Origin: an uncultured Clostridia bacterium
GTDB lineage: Bacteria; Bacillota; Clostridia; Oscillospirales; Acutalibacteraceae
Direction: 5' to 3'
Assembly: GCA_904420015.1 (NCBI GenBank)
Contig: CAJFTS010000020.1
Location: 1-64,000 of the forward strand
DNA: 64,000 nucleotides
In this document: one piece after another, positions 26,246 to 34,452 of the stretch
How positions within the stretch are numbered: the stretch's first letter is position 1
How the letters are laid out: each line of letters begins with the position of its first letter
Translations under genes and position numbers: made by a program
Notes under the pieces: model-generated
What the model saw: only the letters and a program-made list of their open reading frames with translations
Databases searched by the model: none
Told to the model about the DNA's origin: nothing

Positions 26246-28513
26246 TCACCATCCGCCTTTCCTTTGTTTGATTGCGCCGATATAAGCCTGTCCATAGGCA
26301 AGAGCCCCGTCTCCCGGCGGCATTTGCTCATTGCGGTAGACCGCAAAGCCGTCCCTGCGCAGCCGGTCCTGGCAATCGGCCAGCAGCAGGCGGTTGAGGA
26401 ATACCCCGCCGCACAGGGCCACCCTGTTCTCCCCTGTTTCGGCGCGGATATGGCGGCAGACGTCCAAAACCATTTTAGCCGCCGCCTGGTGAAACCCCAG
26501 CGCCAGCGCGCCCGGGTCGGCGCCTTCGTCGGCAAGCCGCCCGATTTGGGCAAACAGCTCCGTCTGCCCGATTTGCAGCATCCCAGCCTGTGCTTTGATG
26601 GGAAATTCCAGAAAAACCGGGGAAACGCCCGCTTCCCCGGCGCATTCCGCCGCGTGTTCCAGCGAAACGGCGCATTCCCCCTCGTACCCGTTTTCTTTTC
26701 CAAAGCCCAGCCTGGCGCTGACCGCGTCGAAAAGCCGGCCCATGCTGGAATATGCCGCTGTATTGATTCTTGCCTTTACCGCCTGGCGCACTATGGGAAA
26801 GCGGGGATCCCCGCATTCTTCCCCCGCCGCCAGACGGTAGCACAGGGCGGTCAGGACGGCGTCCTTTGCCGCCGCATCTGAGCCGCACAAGGGCAGGTAG
26901 GCCAGGTGGGCCTTGCGCTGCATCCGCTCCTCCTGGCACAGGAGGAATTCTCCTCCCCATACCGCCCCATCGGTTCCGTAACCGGTGCCGTCAAATGCGA
27001 CCCCGATGCAGCGGGGAAGGCTGTGCTCCGCCATGACCGAAGCCACATGGGCGTGGTGATGCTGCACCGTCAAAAGGGGGATCCCCCTCTCCCGGGACAG
27101 CCTTTGCGCCAAGCGGACGGAGTGATAGCTCGGGTGGGCGTCGCAGACAATCCCCTCCGGGTGAATCCGGAAAAGCCGCTGCATCCTTGAAAGGGCCTGC
27201 CGGTACCGCTGCTGCACCGCCCAGTTTTCCAGATCCCCCAGATACTGGCTGAGGGTAAGGGAATCTTCATGCAGCAGGCCAAAGCAAGCCTTTAAATCCC
27301 CGCCCATAGCCAGCAGGTCCCCCTTGGCCGAAACCGGCAGCAGCGCCGGCAGCGGCACATAACCCCTTGCACGGCGGATCATCTGGATACGTCCGTCCGC
27401 CACCCTTGCCACCGAATCGTCCAAGGGGGTGAGAATCTCACGGTCGTGATGGAGTACGCCGTCGACCGGCCCGTCCAGAAGCGCAAACGCATCCTCCTCC
27501 CGATATGCCATCGGCTCCCCGCTTTGGTTGGCGCTGGTGGCCACCAGCGGGCCGCATGCGTCGGTCAAAAGCTGCTGCAAAGGGGTGCAGGGGAGAAAGG
27601 CGCCGATCTGCCGGCTGTCCCCCGCCACCTCCCGGCAAAAGGGCGCCCGCTTGGCATCGAGCAGGACAATGGGCCTTGCCGCAGACGTCAGCAGCGTCTC
27701 CTCCGGCTCGCTGACCAGGCAGTGGGCGCGAACGGCGCCCATATCCGGATAGAGCACGGCAAAGGGCTTCCCTTCCCGGCCTTTGGCGGCCCGCAGGCGG
27801 CGCACCGCCCCTTCGTCATAGGGGGAGCAGCAAAGCTGGTACCCGGCCATCCCCTTGACGGCAACCACCCTCCCCTCTTTGAGCAGGGCGGCAGCCTGTT
27901 CCACCGCCCCGTCCCGGCGGCAGACCTGCCGCCCATCTCCATTTTTCCAGGTAAACGTTACCTGAGGGCCGCAGTGGGGACAGGAGATGGTCTGGGCATG
28001 GCGGCGGCGGCCCTCCTGCCGGTATTCCGCGGCGCAGTCCGGGCACATGGAAAAATCCCCCATTGCGGTAGTCTCCCGGTCATAGGGGATTTCCCGCAGA
28101 ATGCTGTACCGGGGTCCGCAGGACACGCAGCTGATAAGCGGGTAGCGGTAACGGCGGTCTTGCGGGTCCCGCAATTCCCGCAGGCATTCTACGCAAACCG
28201 GCAGGTCGGGGGATAACACCGGAACCCCCTCGTCCGCTCGGTCGCTCGCCGCAATGGAAAAGGAGGAAAAGGTCTCCTGCCGGGCGGCGGGAAATACCTC
28301 CGCCTTGGATACCTGCGCGCCGGGGGGCGCAAATGAGGCGAGGCGGTGGACCAATTCATCCATCGCCTCTCTTGAACCATTGGCGGTGATGGTTACCACC
28401 CCGCCGCTATTGCACACCGTCCCTTTCAGCGAAAGGGCGTCCGCCAGACGGGCCACAAAGGGGCGAAAGCCCACCCCCTGCACCACGCCCCGCACCGTGA
28501 CCGTCCAGGTCAT
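26246..28513 (-). CDS. hypF: Carbamoyltransferase HypF
   Basis: HypF turns carbamoyl phosphate and ATP into carbamoyl-adenylate and passes the carbamoyl group to HypE. The 755-residue protein has the acylphosphatase domain (GVVQGVGFRPFVARLA, residues 9-24), four zinc CxxC pairs at 107/110, 129/132, 157/160 and 178/181, a YrdC-like domain and a C-terminal Kae1-like domain with VQHHHAHVASVMAEH. It overlaps hypA by four bases. Confidence 0.96.
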   Translation of the reverse strand: MTWTVTVRGVVQGVGFRPFVARLADALSLKGTVCNSGGVVTITANGSREAMDELVHRLASFAPPGAQVSKAEVFPAARQETFSSFSIAASDRADEGVPVLSPDLPVCVECLRELRDPQDRRYRYPLISCVSCGPRYSILREIPYDRETTAMGDFSMCPDCAAEYRQEGRRRHAQTISCPHCGPQVTFTWKNGDGRQVCRRDGAVEQAAALLKEGRVVAVKGMAGYQLCCSPYDEGAVRRLRAAKGREGKPFAVLYPDMGAVRAHCLVSEPEETLLTSAARPIVLLDAKRAPFCREVAGDSRQIGAFLPCTPLQQLLTDACGPLVATSANQSGEPMAYREEDAFALLDGPVDGVLHHDREILTPLDDSVARVADGRIQMIRRARGYVPLPALLPVSAKGDLLAMGGDLKACFGLLHEDSLTLSQYLGDLENWAVQQRYRQALSRMQRLFRIHPEGIVCDAHPSYHSVRLAQRLSRERGIPLLTVQHHHAHVASVMAEHSLPRCIGVAFDGTGYGTDGAVWGGEFLLCQEERMQRKAHLAYLPLCGSDAAAKDAVLTALCYRLAAGEECGDPRFPIVRQAVKARINTAAYSSMGRLFDAVSARLGFGKENGYEGECAVSLEHAAECAGEAGVSPVFLEFPIKAQAGMLQIGQTELFAQIGRLADEGADPGALALGFHQAAAKMVLDVCRHIRAETGENRVALCGGVFLNRLLLADCQDRLRRDGFAVYRNEQMPPGDGALAYGQAYIGAIKQRKGGW

Positions 28514-28851
28514 AGGAGCTCGGCGCTCTTAATTTCAATTTCGGTCCCCACCGCCGTGGGTTCCCCTTCCACACCGCAGTCGGGGCAAATAAGGTGCAGC
28601 GGCCTGCGTTCGAAGAGCTTGCCGCACTGCGGGCAGCGAAGCTGGGCCTTTACATGCTCGACCTCGATCGCAGCTCCTTCGCAGACGGTACCCGCCGACA
28701 CCTCGTCAAAATACATCCGGATGCTTTCCTCGGAATAGCCGCAGCTGTCCCCCATTACCAGCGTAATCTTGGTCACCTTGCGCTTACCCTGCCTGCTCGC
28801 CTGGGCAACACCGTAATGGACCATATCCACGGCTTTATGATAATCGTGCAT
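28510..28851 (-). CDS. hypA: Hydrogenase nickel insertion protein HypA
   Basis: A 113-residue nickel metallochaperone. His2 in MHDYHKAVD is the Ni ligand, and two zinc CxxC motifs (CPQC and CPDC) lie in the C-terminal half. The N-terminus differs from the usual MHE(M/L)S. AGGAGG sits nine bases upstream of the ATG. Its GTPase partner hypB is not in this operon or window. Confidence 0.9.
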   Translation of the reverse strand: MHDYHKAVDMVHYGVAQASRQGKRKVTKITLVMGDSCGYSEESIRMYFDEVSAGTVCEGAAIEVEHVKAQLRCPQCGKLFERRPLHLICPDCGVEGEPTAVGTEIEIKSAELL

Positions 28852-28907
28852 GGCTTTACGCCTCCTATTTGTTATATCATTCTGTTTTTTTACAAATTGC
28901 AATCCAT

Positions 28908-29291
28908 TCAGCCTGCTTTCGTCCCTTCCACCGGCGGTTGTTTGGGAGGCTCCGGCGGCTTTTGCAGGGTATCCACCCGCTTCTGGGCGTCCGGCTGGGG
29001 GTAGCTCGGCTCCATACGCAGGCAATTCTTCGGGCAGCTTTCCACGCAGCTGTTGCACTGGATACAGCCGAACCGCTCAATGCTCCAGGTCCGTGCCGCC
29101 CGGTCCACCTCAATGGCCCCCGCCGGGCACTTGCGCATGCACATACCGCACAGGATACAAGCGTCCATCTCAATGGCCACATGCCCTCTGGTGCGCTGAG
29201 GATACTCCCGCGGCGCCAGGGGATAGGGACGGGTGGCGGGCTTCGAAAACAGGTTTTTCAGCGCCACCCGGGTAAAGTTCATAATATTCAT
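28908..29291 (-). CDS. echF: Ech hydrogenase ferredoxin-like subunit EchF
   Basis: A 127-residue NuoI-like protein with two [4Fe-4S] motifs, CILCGMCMRKCP and CIQCNSCVESCP, that carries electrons from ferredoxin towards EchC. The C-terminal 30 residues are Pro/Lys-rich. It is last of the six ech genes, before hypA. Confidence 0.92.
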   Translation of the reverse strand: MNIMNFTRVALKNLFSKPATRPYPLAPREYPQRTRGHVAIEMDACILCGMCMRKCPAGAIEVDRAARTWSIERFGCIQCNSCVESCPKNCLRMEPSYPQPDAQKRVDTLQKPPEPPKQPPVEGTKAG

Positions 29292-29313
29292 CCAAAGCTC
29301 CCCTTTCCCGTAT

Positions 29314-30393
29314 TTACCGCTCGGTGCAGCTGATGCACGGATCGATGGTCAAGATCAGGATAGGGACATCGGCCAGCTGGCATCCCTTGAGGGTCTCAAG
29401 CATACCGGGGAGGTTGGCAAAGGTGGGGGTACGCACCCGCATACGGTCTAAAAATTTGGTACCATTGGCCTTGACGTAGTAGACCGCTTCCCCTCTGGGC
29501 TGCTCGACCCGCATGAAATGCTCCCCGTCCGGGAACCCCTTTACCGGCACGGCAATCTCCCCGCCGGGGATTTTGCCCGCCGCCTGGCGGATCAGGTCAA
29601 AGCTCTGGAAGATTTCGCGGATACGCACGTCGGTACGGGCATAGCAGTCCCCCACTTCGCTGGTGATCGGCTCAAAATCCAGATCCGGGTAGGCGGCATA
29701 CCCCAGCTTGCGGGTATCCCGTGCAATGCCGGACGCCCGCATAAAAGGGCCCACCGTGCCGAAGTCATGGGCCTGCTCCTTCGTCAGGAACCCCACATCC
29801 CGCAGACGGCTGTTGACCGCGTAATCGTTTAAGAAGGTCTTTGAGAGGATGCGCAGCTCCTTCTCCATCTCGTCAAACAACGCCAGGAAGCTTTTGAGCA
29901 TTTCCCCATCCATGTCCTTGCGCACCCCGCCGATCTTATTGACCGAGAAAATGACCCGGCCGCCGGTGGACACCTCGAACATATCGAGAATTTTCTCCCT
30001 TAGCCGCCAGCTCTGCATAAACAGGCTTTCAAACCCGAACGCGTCCGCCAGCAGGCCCAGCCACAGCAGATGGCTGTGAATGCGGGACATCTCGCACCAG
30101 ATGGTGCGCAGGTAGCTGGCCCGTTCGGGTACCTCCACCTTCATAATCCGCTCCACCGCCTCGCAGTAGCCCATTCCGTGCATAAAGCTGCAGATGCCGC
30201 AGATGCGCTCGGCCACATAAACATATTCATGGAAATCCTTTTTCTCCACCAGCTTCTCCAAGCCCCGGTGGACAAATCCGATGGAGGGGACGGCCTCCAC
30301 CACCTTTTCGTCCTCCAAAACCAAATCCAGATGGATCGGCTCCGGCAGCACCGGATGCTGGGGGCCGAAGGGCACTACACTCCGCGTCGCCAC
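29314..30393 (-). CDS. echE: Ech [NiFe] hydrogenase large subunit EchE
   Basis: The catalytic subunit of a group 4 energy-converting hydrogenase, related to NuoD. The 359-residue protein carries the two Ni-binding pairs RICGIC (Cys65, Cys68) and DPCISC (Cys353, Cys356). It ends TER directly after the second pair, with no C-terminal extension, so no HycI-type maturation protease should be needed, in line with none being nearby. It catalyses reversible H+ reduction with ferredoxin electrons. Confidence 0.95.
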   Translation of the reverse strand: MATRSVVPFGPQHPVLPEPIHLDLVLEDEKVVEAVPSIGFVHRGLEKLVEKKDFHEYVYVAERICGICSFMHGMGYCEAVERIMKVEVPERASYLRTIWCEMSRIHSHLLWLGLLADAFGFESLFMQSWRLREKILDMFEVSTGGRVIFSVNKIGGVRKDMDGEMLKSFLALFDEMEKELRILSKTFLNDYAVNSRLRDVGFLTKEQAHDFGTVGPFMRASGIARDTRKLGYAAYPDLDFEPITSEVGDCYARTDVRIREIFQSFDLIRQAAGKIPGGEIAVPVKGFPDGEHFMRVEQPRGEAVYYVKANGTKFLDRMRVRTPTFANLPGMLETLKGCQLADVPILILTIDPCISCTER

Positions 30394-30406
30394 GCTCCAT
30401 GCCTCC

Positions 30407-30742
30407 TTATTTGAAGGGCGTCTGCTGCTCGATGCGATACAGCTTGCCCTTGTAGTCGGGTGAAATCAACTGAATGGGAACCCCAAACAGATCGGTAATC
30501 TCATTTTCGTATAGGAAGGCCGGCTCATAGATATTGCTGATGCTCATTACCTGCGCATAAGGCCCTACCTGTAGACGAAGATGTGCCATCTCATTGTCCC
30601 TGCCGAAGGAGTAGGTCAGCTCGTACCCGTCCTTGACGGTGGTGGCACAGATTTGAATGAGCCGGTAGCCGTCGTGCTTAATTTGCAGTACATGAGGGAT
30701 CAGGTCTCCCGGGCCGATGGTGAGAACCTCGCCGTCGATCAT
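30407..30742 (-). CDS. echD: Ech hydrogenase subunit EchD (NuoC-like)
   Basis: A 111-residue NuoC-type subunit with the ENEITDLFG segment that marks this family (compare the ERE(I/V)xDxFG pattern). It begins at the ATG 30742, one base after the echC stop, with AAAGGAAG in front. It binds the catalytic module to the membrane part. Confidence 0.9.
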   Translation of the reverse strand: MIDGEVLTIGPGDLIPHVLQIKHDGYRLIQICATTVKDGYELTYSFGRDNEMAHLRLQVGPYAQVMSISNIYEPAFLYENEITDLFGVPIQLISPDYKGKLYRIEQQTPFK

Positions 30743-30743
30743 A

Positions 30744-31193
30744 TCAGCCCACTTCCTTTCTCTGAGGCGGCGCGGCCGCTTTTTTTCGTTTCTCGTCCAA
30801 GAGGGCCACCGCCTTGACCACCCCGTCGATGATGGCCTCCGGCCGGGCGGCGCAGCCGGGAACATAGATATCCACCGGCAGCACGGTGTCCACCCCGCCG
30901 AGGATGTTGTAGCATTCCTTAAAGATACCGCCGTTGCAGGCGCAGATGCCCACTGCGACCACCACCTTCGGTTTGGGCATTTGGTTATAGATCTGCCTCA
31001 CCACGTCCGCATTCTGATGGTTGATGCCGCCGGTGATGAGGAAGATATCCGCGTGCTTTGGATTGCCGGTGTTGATGACCCCGAAGCGTTCCACGTCGTA
31101 AACCGGCGTCAGGCAGGCAAGCACCTCAATGTCGCAGCCGTTGCAGCTGGAACCGTCGTAATGCAGCAGCCACGGGGATTTGGATATGTTCAT
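30744..31193 (-). CDS. echC: Ech hydrogenase small subunit EchC (NuoB-like)
   Basis: A 149-residue small subunit with the proximal [4Fe-4S] cluster cysteines in SSCNGCD (Cys17, Cys20), GICACNGG and VPGCAARPEA. It passes electrons to the NiFe site of EchE. Adjacent to echB upstream. Confidence 0.94.
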   Translation of the reverse strand: MNISKSPWLLHYDGSSCNGCDIEVLACLTPVYDVERFGVINTGNPKHADIFLITGGINHQNADVVRQIYNQMPKPKVVVAVGICACNGGIFKECYNILGGVDTVLPVDIYVPGCAARPEAIIDGVVKAVALLDEKRKKAAAPPQRKEVG

Positions 31194-31205
31194 CTGCGTT
31201 CCCCC

Positions 31206-32078
31206 TTACTTAATCATGGTCAGGATCAGAAGGTTGATGACCCCGGCCACCAGCGTGACCACCCAGGAGGCTTTGAGCATATTCTGCCACTTGACCCGGG
31301 GAAACACGTTGTCAATGAGGATTTCGAGAAAATAGGCTATCAGGATGACCGCCACGGCGATCAGCCAGCTCCACCAGGTGGAATTGACGATAAAGAGGCC
31401 CACCACCCCCAGCAAGAATACGTTCTCATACCAGTGGGACAGCTCCACACAAGCTAAGATGTTTCCCGAAAGCTCGGTGGTCAGCCCCTTGACCATCTCC
31501 TGATGGGCGTGATGGGTGGTGCTCAGGTCGTAAGGCGATTTGCGGAATTTAATGGTGAGGATAAAGAGGAAGCCGGCAAAGATACCCGGCAGATAGCAGA
31601 TGGCGGAATCCTTTGCGGCGATGATATCCATGACCGAAAAGCTCCCGGTGCTGATGTAAAACCCAATGGCCGCCAGCAGCACCATCGGCTCATAGGCCAT
31701 CATCTGCATCAGCTCCCGCTGGGCGCCCATCGCGCTGTAAGGAGAATTGGCCGAGCAGGCGGACATGATAAAGAAAATCCCAGCCAGGGTCAGGGCGAAG
31801 AAAACCAACAAAATATCCCCGCCGAAGAAGAAAAGCCCGCCGGTAAATACGATAAACAGCAAAAAGCCGTACACCAAAAAGTCCTGGACGTTGTTGACCA
31901 CCACCGACTGCTTTTTGAACAGCTTATACAGATCGTAAAAAGGCTGCCAGACGGAGGGGCCCTTGCGCCCCTGCATCCGGGCCGAAATCTTCCGGTCAAA
32001 GCCCGCAAGCAGGCCGCCCAGCAAGGGGGCCAGCAGCACATATCCCGCCACCCAGACGATACGCCAGACAAGCTCCAT
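31206..32078 (-). CDS. echB: Ech hydrogenase membrane subunit EchB (NuoH-like)
   Basis: A 290-residue protein with about eight transmembrane helices of the NuoH/HyfC type. The GFDRKISARMQGRKGPS loop after the first helix and the acidic AQREL/E-rich helix region are hallmarks. It forms the quinone-site-like hinge between the hydrogenase module and the ion pump. Its ATG follows the echA TAA directly. Confidence 0.94.
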   Translation of the reverse strand: MELVWRIVWVAGYVLLAPLLGGLLAGFDRKISARMQGRKGPSVWQPFYDLYKLFKKQSVVVNNVQDFLVYGFLLFIVFTGGLFFFGGDILLVFFALTLAGIFFIMSACSANSPYSAMGAQRELMQMMAYEPMVLLAAIGFYISTGSFSVMDIIAAKDSAICYLPGIFAGFLFILTIKFRKSPYDLSTTHHAHQEMVKGLTTELSGNILACVELSHWYENVFLLGVVGLFIVNSTWWSWLIAVAVILIAYFLEILIDNVFPRVKWQNMLKASWVVTLVAGVINLLILTMIK

Positions 32079-33977
32079 TTATACGGCACCCCCGATCGCG
32101 ATGGTCATCAGGACCAGAAGGGCGGCTGTAGATAAAATCAAAGAGGGCTTGAGGATTTTCTTTTCTCCAAAATACTCCTCCATATACCAGCCGGCCAGAT
32201 ACATCGGCTTCTGCTCCCCGAACGAGTTGACGAAGGCCCGGTCGTTTCCGGCGTTAGCCCCGCCCATGTAGGACATGACGATCTTGCGCTTTTTCCCAAA
32301 GGTAAGAAAGCGCACGGCAATGGGCAAAATTACGATGGCGCACAGCATAATCAGCATGATATACAGGTTGCCGGAGCTGATGATGGCGGGCAGGGTTTCA
32401 TGGAACATATCCGCCAGGAAGGGCTCCACCAGATAGGTGGAGACTAAGGGGAAGGAGATACACAGGCCGATCATCAGAAAGGCCTGGGAGATCAGGGAAA
32501 ACCACTCGCTCCCCTTCACCGTATTGGGCAGCCGTTCGGAATTGTGGATCACCGCCACCAGCTTTCCCAGCCACTTGGTCCAATAAAACAGGGTGGTGGC
32601 CGAGCCGAAGATCAAAAACACCACCAGCAGGATGCTTTTGGAATCCACAAAGGCTTTTAAGGCCGCCCATTTGGAAATAAGCATGCCGAAGGGGGCCAGG
32701 AACATCCCCGCAATTCCCACAATCATAACAAAGGCCATCTCCGGCAGCTTGACGATCAAGCCGTGCATGTCCTCGATGTTGCGGCTGCCGATGCTGTTTT
32801 CCACCGCACCCACCGACAAGAACATCAGGGATTTGGACACGGCATGGAACATCATCAAAAGCACGCCCGCCCAGACCGCCTCATGCATCCCGACGCCCGC
32901 GCAGGCCGCGATCAGCCCGAGATTGGACACCGTCGAATAGGCCAACACCTTCTTGCCGTCGCTTTGGGAGATGGCGAGCATGGAGGTGGCCAGAAAGGTA
33001 AAGCCGCCGATGGTGGTGACCATGGTGCCCGCCAGATTCCCGCTCATAGCGGGGGCCAGGCGGATGAGCAGATATACGCCCGCCTTCACCATGGTAGCCG
33101 AGTGCAAAAGGGCGGAGGTAGGAGTGGGAGCCACCATCGCCCCCAAAAGCCAGCCGCTGAAGGGAAGCTGCGCGCTTTTCGTCAGCCCCGCAAAGGCCAG
33201 CAGAATCACCGGAATGATGGCGCCGCCGCCCAGGGCCACCAAATCCTGCAGGGTATTCACGTGGAGTACAAGCGCCGCATAGACGATGGCCGCCGCAAAC
33301 CCCAAACCGCCCAGCAGGTTCATCCACAGCGCCCGGAAGGAATTGCGCACCGCCTGCGGGGTCTTGTTATACCCGATAAGCAGGAAGGAGCACAGGCTGG
33401 TAATCTCCCAAAAGAAATAGATCCAGGTCAAATTACTCGAGAAAATCAGGCCGAACATGGCGCCCAAAAATACAAAAAGCATGGCAAAAAAGAAGGAGCG
33501 CCGGTCTGCAAATTCCGGGTGCCGGGCGTGGTAATCCTTCATATACCCCACTGCATAGACGCAGATGAGGCAGCCGACGATCCCCACAATAAGCACCATG
33601 ATTACCGTGAGCTTATCGGAAAAAATATGATTGCCCGCAATCTCATTCTTTCCGGAAAGCTCCAGCCAGGCGATCAGCCCCGTTTGGACGACAGACAAAA
33701 GCGCCACATAATACTTGCGAAACCGAACCCCGTAGTAGACGATAAGCCCCATCATGCCGATTTCCGCCGCCAGCATCCCCATGTCCACGACCTTTGTATC
33801 CGGCAGAAGCGACAGGTCGCCGCCTCCTACGAACGAGTCGACGGTAAAATAGAGAACCCCCGCCACAATAAGGATACAGCTGGCGAAAATAAAAAGCTTT
33901 CGTCCCGTTCCATGCCGTTTCATAAACGACAGCACCAGCGCCGCAGCAAAGGGGAACAAAATCAAGAACGCAATCAT
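32079..33977 (-). CDS. echA: Ech hydrogenase ion-pump subunit EchA (NuoL/MrpA-like)
   Basis: A 632-residue antiporter-like subunit with about 16 hydrophobic segments, homologous to NuoL/M/N. The WIYFFWEITSLCSFLLIGY segment has the key Glu of helix V, and the PFSGWLLGAM-PTPTSALLHSATMVKAG region is the family signature with the pumping Lys. It drives H+ or Na+ export. A TTG two codons upstream (33983) has better spacing from GGAGG and may be the true start. It is the first gene of the operon. Confidence 0.94.
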   Translation of the reverse strand: MIAFLILFPFAAALVLSFMKRHGTGRKLFIFASCILIVAGVLYFTVDSFVGGGDLSLLPDTKVVDMGMLAAEIGMMGLIVYYGVRFRKYYVALLSVVQTGLIAWLELSGKNEIAGNHIFSDKLTVIMVLIVGIVGCLICVYAVGYMKDYHARHPEFADRRSFFFAMLFVFLGAMFGLIFSSNLTWIYFFWEITSLCSFLLIGYNKTPQAVRNSFRALWMNLLGGLGFAAAIVYAALVLHVNTLQDLVALGGGAIIPVILLAFAGLTKSAQLPFSGWLLGAMVAPTPTSALLHSATMVKAGVYLLIRLAPAMSGNLAGTMVTTIGGFTFLATSMLAISQSDGKKVLAYSTVSNLGLIAACAGVGMHEAVWAGVLLMMFHAVSKSLMFLSVGAVENSIGSRNIEDMHGLIVKLPEMAFVMIVGIAGMFLAPFGMLISKWAALKAFVDSKSILLVVFLIFGSATTLFYWTKWLGKLVAVIHNSERLPNTVKGSEWFSLISQAFLMIGLCISFPLVSTYLVEPFLADMFHETLPAIISSGNLYIMLIMLCAIVILPIAVRFLTFGKKRKIVMSYMGGANAGNDRAFVNSFGEQKPMYLAGWYMEEYFGEKKILKPSLILSTAALLVLMTIAIGGAV

Positions 33978-34020
33978 TGGCAACGCCGCTCCCTCCTTCT
34001 TCACAAAACCGCATCGGCGA

Positions 34021-34056
34021 AAACAAAACGAAACCCCTGCCGCAAAACCGGCAGGG
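34021..34056 (-). terminator. Intrinsic terminator in the ech leader
   Basis: On the minus strand CCCTGCCG and CGGCAGGG form an 8-bp stem with a GTTTTG loop, followed by GTTTCGTTTTGTTTT. It lies between the ech promoter and echA and should act as an attenuator. Confidence 0.8.
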
Positions 34057-34064
34057 TCTCTATT

Positions 34065-34137
34065 GTCAGATCGGTCGGGTGGCCGATATCCTTGGCACAG
34101 CCCAACCAAAGCCTGTCCATTTTTGTTCAAGTCTGAC
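34065..34137 (-). promoter_or_regulatory. Candidate riboswitch-like element in the ech leader
   Basis: On the minus strand GTCAG/CTGAC closes a 73-base element holding two hairpins: CTTTGG/CCAAGG (loop TTGGGCTGTG) and ATCGG/CCGAT (loop CCACCCGA). The loops are complementary over five pairs (TTGGG with CCCGA), so they could kiss. It is directly upstream of an intrinsic terminator. I do not recognise a known riboswitch class. The fold is drawn by eye. Confidence 0.45.
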
Positions 34138-34165
34138 GGATTTTGTCCTTTTCTTTTCTGTTCTT

Positions 34166-34194
34166 ATATTACTTCATCCAAACATATAAGTCAA
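34166..34194 (-). promoter_or_regulatory. ech-hyp operon promoter
   Basis: On the minus strand TTGACT (34189-34194) and TAATAT (34166-34171) with a 17-base spacer. The leader to echA is about 180 bases. Confidence 0.75.
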
Positions 34195-34388
34195 GAACCC
34201 TCCCTTGGAAATCACCGGCGGACCCATTCGCTATGAGGGTTTTTGTTCCCTCTTTGCAAATACGCCGCATTCATTCGTTGCTTCCCACCCTTCTGCACAG
34301 CCGGATGCCCTTGCTAAAAAACAGAAAATTTCGATCCATTTTTTTGCTTTCCATTTGTACGTACATATGGTAATGTGGTATCGGTTCA

Positions 34389-34394
34389 TATAAT
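34389..34394 (+). promoter_or_regulatory. Possible -10 element of the GH43 gene
   Basis: TATAAT lies 59 bases before the ATG at 34453, but no good -35 is at the right distance (ATGGTA at 17 bases). The region around it has repeated ATATGG/CATAT words, so expression may need an activator. The 34195-34388 stretch shows no other feature. Confidence 0.4.
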
Positions 34395-34452
34395 ATGGAT
34401 ATTTTATTTCCATATATTTTAAATTTTTTAGCAAAAGTGAAGGAGGATTCTT

